A stretch of 8,720 bases of DNA from CAZQQN01 sp964549595 (lineage in GTDB: Bacteria; Bacteroidota; Bacteroidia; CAILMK01; CAYYUA01): contig CAZJWK010000114.1 of the NCBI GenBank assembly GCA_964549595.1, forward strand, positions 1 to 8,720, in the 5' to 3' direction. This document shows, piece by piece, positions 6,443 through 8,720 of this stretch (within the stretch, counting starts at the first letter, position 1; each line of letters opens with the position of its first letter). The translations under genes and the position numbers were made by a program. The notes under the pieces are model-generated. The model saw only the letters and a program-made list of their open reading frames with translations, was not told where the DNA came from and searched no databases.

Positions 6443-6883
6443 TTAAGCCTTTTCCTTATGCTTATGAAGTTCCTCATTAACATGGGCCGGCAAATTTTCC
6501 GGGATAATCCGCCATTCCTGGATCTTTAATGTTTGGTACATACCGATCAAAATGAGGATGGCGATAAGAAAAGGCATAACCACGGTATTCAATGGATGCC
6601 CCCCACCAATATGAGAACCAACGGCTCCGGCCATGATTAACAAAAAGGTAAAAAGGGAAGCCAACCGGAACTTAGGCAGGAACAAGCCAATAACCGTTAT
6701 AAACTCAATGATCCCGATCAAACGGGTGATGGCTGCGGAATAGTGGATTTCTGCCATCCGGTTCATCATTTGATCCGCTCCTACGATCTTCATGCCGCCA
6801 AAAATGACAAATGGCAGAGCAATGAGGATATTGAGGGTCCAGTAAGCAATCTTGGCTTGCTTCGTGCTTAATTGATGTGCCAT
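6443..6883 (-). CDS. DoxX-like four-helix membrane protein (copy B)
   Basis: This 146-residue paralogue of the adjacent DoxX-like protein has the same four helices, FVIFGGMKIVG in helix 1 and the SHIGGGH loop. The extra ten residues at the C-terminus are highly charged (NEELHKHKEKA). Identity drops mainly at the N-terminus and the last helix. It is probably an inner-membrane protein. The ATG at 6883 has an AAAAGGGA stretch upstream. Its leader contains two direct repeats of TTAAACAAT and, further up, a perfect palindrome matching the one before marR, so it is the best candidate target of the MarR regulator 127 nt upstream. Confidence 0.88.
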   Translation of the reverse strand: MAHQLSTKQAKIAYWTLNILIALPFVIFGGMKIVGADQMMNRMAEIHYSAAITRLIGIIEFITVIGLFLPKFRLASLFTFLLIMAGAVGSHIGGGHPLNTVVMPFLIAILILIGMYQTLKIQEWRIIPENLPAHVNEELHKHKEKA

Positions 6884-6900
6884 AAAAAATCCCTTTTAAA

Positions 6901-6920
6901 TTAAACAATGGTTAAACAAT
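6901..6920 (-). promoter_or_regulatory. Direct repeats of the ATTGTTTAA motif before DoxX copy B
   Basis: TTAAACAAT occurs at 6901-6909 and again at 6912-6920 on the plus strand, separated by two bases. These are near-identical to the single motifs before DoxX copy A and the NmrA gene. The position, 17-37 nt before the ATG, fits a site overlapping the promoter start or the 5' untranslated leader. Confidence 0.35.
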
Positions 6921-6936
6921 AGTTTTTAGGACTTTT

Positions 6937-6950
6937 ATTGTATATACAAT
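6937..6950. promoter_or_regulatory. Candidate MarR operator before DoxX copy B
   Basis: ATTGTATATACAAT is a perfect 14-bp palindrome. Its core TTGTATATACAA differs at one of 12 bases from TTGTACATACAA upstream of marR itself. MarR dimers bind such dyads and usually repress an adjacent operon and their own gene. A TTGACA-like hexamer lies upstream on the minus strand (about 6969-6974), so the site may overlap the promoter. Assignment to the adjacent MarR protein is inference. Confidence 0.6.
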
Positions 6951-7010
6951 GATTTAAAAATTTTTTTGTCAATCAAAGCTTTTCATTAGAAACTTAATCG
7001 ATTCCTGTTT

Positions 7011-7463
7011 TTATCCCCTGAGCTTGTCCAGCAAATCAGCCAATTGCACTACCTCTTCCTCCTCGAGGTTTTGAAAGAGATCCTGTTCAAGCTTTAAGCG
7101 TTCACTTTCAATCGTTTTTAACATATCCTTTCCCTTTTGGGTGATGGTGATTTCGACCTGCCTTCGGTTTTCAGGGCATTCTCTGCGGTTAACCAGACCT
7201 TTTTGGCGTAATTTTTCAACCAGCCTGGTGGCATTGCTCATTTTATGCACCATTCTTTCCTGAATCAAATGCAAAGTAGCCGGCTTATCCCCTTGGCCTC
7301 TTAAAATGCGTAAAACATTGTATTGCTGCTCGGAAATGCCATAGGGCTTTAACACGGCATTGATCCGTTCATTGAGCCAGGCGGCTGTATAGGAAATGTT
7401 CAGAGCAGCCCTTTGCTCGTTGCTTTTAAACTTCCTGACTTTTAAGGCTTCTTCCAGCTTCAT
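7011..7463 (-). CDS. MarR-family transcriptional regulator
   Basis: This 150-residue protein has the MarR architecture. N- and C-terminal dimerisation helices flank a winged helix-turn-helix, with a recognition helix at about residues 75-89 (MSNATRLVEKLRQKG) and a wing at about 91-107 carrying the typical RRECPENRRQVEI pattern. MarR proteins are usually dimeric repressors released by phenolic or quinone-type ligands or by thiol oxidation. The only cysteine is Cys96 in the wing, which is not the N-terminal sensing cysteine of OhrR. It is transcribed in the same direction as the DoxX pair. A perfect TAnnTTTG -7 element (7474-7481) lies just before the gene, with a dyad overlapping the promoter, so autorepression is likely. 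Nearby candidate targets are doxX, nmrA and pirin. Confidence 0.93.
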   Translation of the reverse strand: MKLEEALKVRKFKSNEQRAALNISYTAAWLNERINAVLKPYGISEQQYNVLRILRGQGDKPATLHLIQERMVHKMSNATRLVEKLRQKGLVNRRECPENRRQVEITITQKGKDMLKTIESERLKLEQDLFQNLEEEEVVQLADLLDKLRG

Positions 7464-7473
7464 AAATTACTTT

Positions 7474-7481
7474 CAAAACTA
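7474..7481 (-). promoter_or_regulatory. -7 promoter element of marR
   Basis: On the minus strand TAGTTTTG matches the Bacteroidota -7 consensus TAnnTTTG at all fixed positions, 10 nt before the marR ATG. The only upstream TTTG is 24 nt away, longer than the usual spacing. The candidate operator begins three bases upstream. Confidence 0.5.
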
Positions 7482-7484
7482 CAT

Positions 7485-7504
7485 TTGTACATACAACAAT
7501 TGTT
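7485..7504. promoter_or_regulatory. Candidate MarR operator before marR
   Basis: TTGTACATACAA (7485-7496) is a near-perfect dyad and matches the palindrome before DoxX copy B at 11 of 12 bases. It overlaps a second, perfect 10-bp palindrome AACAATTGTT (7495-7504) whose half-site AACAAT recurs in the motifs before doxX and nmrA. The location just upstream of the marR -7 element suits autorepression. Confidence 0.55.
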
Positions 7505-7586
7505 ACAAAAAGTTTCAGTGAAGGCCACAAATTGTAAGATGCTTGCAAACAAAGGGTTATTAATTCAGGAATTAGCTAAAATGAAA

Positions 7587-7645
7587 CGTGGCACGGGTGG
7601 AACCGGGTGTTCGACTTTGGCCTTTTCATCCATTCGCTGGCTATT
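7587..7645. repeat. Degenerate relative of the dispersed repeat
   Basis: CGTGGCACGG (7587-7596) is identical to part of the arm of copy 1 (87-96). It is followed at 7616-7645 by the 30-bp block that matches 44-73 at 26 positions. The opposite arm is missing. The open frame that can be read across it shows no recognisable protein and is treated as spurious. The remainder of 7505-7866 contains only this and the presumed promoter of the next gene. Confidence 0.5.
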
Positions 7646-7799
7646 TGAAAATATGGGAAGCGTTCGGGGTAAGATGACTTTATTCCTTTAAGAAGTTTGG
7701 GATTGAATCTATTTATTAGGGAAATAAAAATTGATATCACAAGTAGACTTAAGTATTCAATAGTTAAAGGTAAGCCTCCGGGAATTCATGTTGTCTTAT

Positions 7800-7807
7800 T
7801 TAATTTG
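7800..7807 (+). promoter_or_regulatory. Possible -7 element of the second Crp/Fnr gene
   Basis: TTAATTTG matches TAnnTTTG except at the second base. It lies 28 nt before an ATG at 7836 that begins a typical Crp/Fnr N-terminus. No -33 element was seen. Confidence 0.25.
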
Positions 7808-7866
7808 CTTATTCGTTGATCAGAAATAAAAAGCCATGAGACAAACCCTTATCAATTCAATCAGAA

Positions 7867-8382
7867 GTGATCAATGAAATTGCGGTACATTTCCGGGAAA
7901 AGCAATTGGCAAAAGGGGATTATTTGCTAAAACCCGGTCAGACCTGCCATACCCTGATTTTCATTTATCAAGGTGTATTGCGAATGTTTAATTTAACCGA
8001 AAAAGAGGAGATAACGCTGACTTTCGGGTCGGAAAAAAATTTCATTACTGATTTAACAAGCTTCATACACCAAACACCAGCTGGTTGGTATATCCAGGCG
8101 GAAACGGATATGAAGTTATTGGTCATCAGCCGGGAAGACCATTTTGCGATGCTGAAAAAATACCCCGAATGGCTGGCGTTTGATAACCTTGTACTGGCCA
8201 ATGGCTTTTCCATTCTTGAAAGACGCATGTTTGATCACCTATACATGTCAGCTGAAGACCGGTACCGGAGATTGCTTTCTGAACAGCCTACACTGTTTAA
8301 CCGGGTTCCCCTGCAACACATTGCTTCCATGCTGGGTATGAAGCCGGAAACCCTAAGCCGGTTAAGGAAAAAAATCCCTTAA
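7867..8382 (+). CDS. Crp/Fnr-family transcriptional regulator (second), 5' end damaged or uncertain
   Basis: From a GTG at 7867 this frame encodes 171 residues: a cyclic-nucleotide-binding-like barrel (about 8-95), a dimer helix and a complete helix-turn-helix at 147-170 with Glu161-x-x-Ser164-Arg165, the same E-x-x-S-R pattern as FNR. There is no cAMP RxA signature and only one cysteine, so it is neither a classical CRP nor an Fe-S FNR. The start is odd: an ATG at 7836 in another frame gives MRQTLINSIRS, a typical N-terminus for the family, but stops after 13 codons. The two frames would join smoothly if a short out-of-frame deletion occurred near 7866. The gene may therefore use the weak GTG start or be a recent pseudogene. 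An FNR-like dyad follows 8 nt after the stop. Confidence 0.8.
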   Translation: MINEIAVHFREKQLAKGDYLLKPGQTCHTLIFIYQGVLRMFNLTEKEEITLTFGSEKNFITDLTSFIHQTPAGWYIQAETDMKLLVISREDHFAMLKKYPEWLAFDNLVLANGFSILERRMFDHLYMSAEDRYRRLLSEQPTLFNRVPLQHIASMLGMKPETLSRLRKKIP

Positions 8383-8383
8383 C
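8361..8383 (+). terminator. Hairpin over the stop codon of the second Crp/Fnr gene
   Basis: GTTAAGG (8361-8367) pairs perfectly with CCTTAAC (8377-8383) around a 9-nt A-rich loop, and the stem includes the TAA stop. Only a mixed pyrimidine-rich stretch follows, without a T-run. It could be a weak terminator separating the regulator from the next promoter, or chance. Confidence 0.3.
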
Positions 8384-8390
8384 AGATTTC

Positions 8391-8434
8391 TTGACTTAAA
8401 TCAAGAGAAGGAAATACTGCTTCATTGATATTTG
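8391..8434 (+). promoter_or_regulatory. FNR-like box plus -7 element before the last gene
   Basis: TTGAC-TTAA-ATCAA (8391-8404) matches the FNR consensus TTGAT-N4-ATCAA at 9 of 10 fixed bases. GATATTTG (8427-8434) matches TAnnTTTG except for its first base. The dyad centre (8397.5) is 36.5 nt before the last G of the -7 element, identical to the arrangement at 936-979. The FNR-type E-x-x-S-R helix of the protein encoded immediately upstream fits this half-site. This suggests activation of the downstream membrane protein gene. Confidence 0.55.
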
Positions 8435-8456
8435 CCCTTAAACCAAAAAGAAAACT

Positions 8457-8720
8457 ATGCAGAACTTAAAAAGGGCTTTAACCATCAATGGGGTTTTTTC
8501 GCTGTTTACTGGCTTTTCGCTCCTGATTTCCCCCATTGGCATTGCAAACTTTTTGGAGACTTCATTGACAATACCTTTCCTTTTACTGGGTATAGGATTA
8601 ACCGCATTTGCCATTTTTGTGCTAATAACTGCTGCTCAACTACCTGAATGGCTCCCCGCTGCCTTTTTCATTATTATCCTCGATACTTCGTGGGTTTTAG
8701 CCAGTGGTATTTTCAGGATT
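8457..8720 (+). CDS. Small membrane protein, partial (runs off the window)
   Basis: An open frame from the ATG at 8457 continues without a stop to the window end, giving 88 residues. It begins MQNLKRALTINGVFSLFTGF and contains hydrophobic segments at about residues 9-28, 39-58 and 66-85, so it is an integral membrane protein with at least three helices. A conserved-looking LPEWLPAAFFIIILDTSWVL stretch recalls small four-helix uncharacterised membrane proteins, but I do not recognise a named family with certainty. It lies 74 nt after the second Crp/Fnr gene and behind an FNR-like promoter, so it is the likely target of that regulator. Confidence 0.75.
   Translation, partial: MQNLKRALTINGVFSLFTGFSLLISPIGIANFLETSLTIPFLLLGIGLTAFAIFVLITAAQLPEWLPAAFFIIILDTSWVLASGIFRI

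Noticed and set aside
7485..7691. Plus-strand open frame of 68 codons after the marR promoter
   Set aside because: It overlaps the marR operator and the degenerate repeat, and the translation has no recognisable domain.
8432..8647. Plus-strand 71-codon frame beginning at 8432
   Set aside because: A different frame from the ATG at 8457 gives a coherent multi-helix membrane protein that stays open to the window end. The 71-codon frame is its shadow.

Overview
The window is chromosomal DNA most likely from a member of the Bacteroidota, plausibly a Cytophagales-type organism. The grounds are the short Crp/Fnr regulators lacking cAMP-pocket residues, the DoxX families, AT-rich leaders with little or no Shine-Dalgarno sequence, and promoter-like TAnnTTTG or GAnnTTTG -7 elements. 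No rRNA, tRNA, CRISPR array, transposase or phage gene was seen.

Layout. Left part, plus strand (1-2077): a Crp/Fnr-type regulator (348-932) and a secreted alpha/beta hydrolase of the haloalkane dehalogenase-like group (995-1933). They are bracketed by two same-orientation copies of a dispersed repeat with 15-bp inverted arms (about 81-190 and 1980-2077). Middle part, minus strand (2056-7463): a decayed DoxX pseudogene abutting the second repeat, a classical SDR (2623-3438), a pirin (3661-4536), a 142-bp MITE-like element with perfect 15-bp terminal inverted repeats (4667-4808), an NmrA-type NAD(P)-binding protein (4851-5747), a tandem pair of DoxX-like membrane proteins (5926-6336 and 6443-6883) and a MarR regulator (7011-7463). 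Right part, plus strand: a degenerate relative of the repeat (7587-7645), a second Crp/Fnr-type regulator whose 5' end looks damaged (7867-8382), and the start of a small membrane protein cut off by the window end (8457 onward).

How it fits together. The minus-strand genes resemble a quinone/electrophile or redox-stress set (MarR, DoxX x2, NmrA, pirin, SDR). Two near-identical TTGTAnATACAA dyads lie in front of marR and in front of the first doxX, which suggests an autoregulated MarR switch. A 10-bp ATTGTTAAAC-type motif is also repeated in front of nmrA and both doxX genes.

The most striking observation concerns the two Crp/Fnr genes. Each is followed, 3 to 8 nt after its stop codon, by an FNR-geometry dyad (TTGGT-N4-ACCAA and TTGAC-N4-ATCAA). 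In both cases the dyad centre lies exactly 36.5 nt upstream of the last base of a GAnnTTTG -7 element in front of the next gene. This looks like a repeated module in which a regulator gene is followed by a class-II-type activated promoter for its target gene. The recognition helices differ at the residue expected to read the half-site base that differs.
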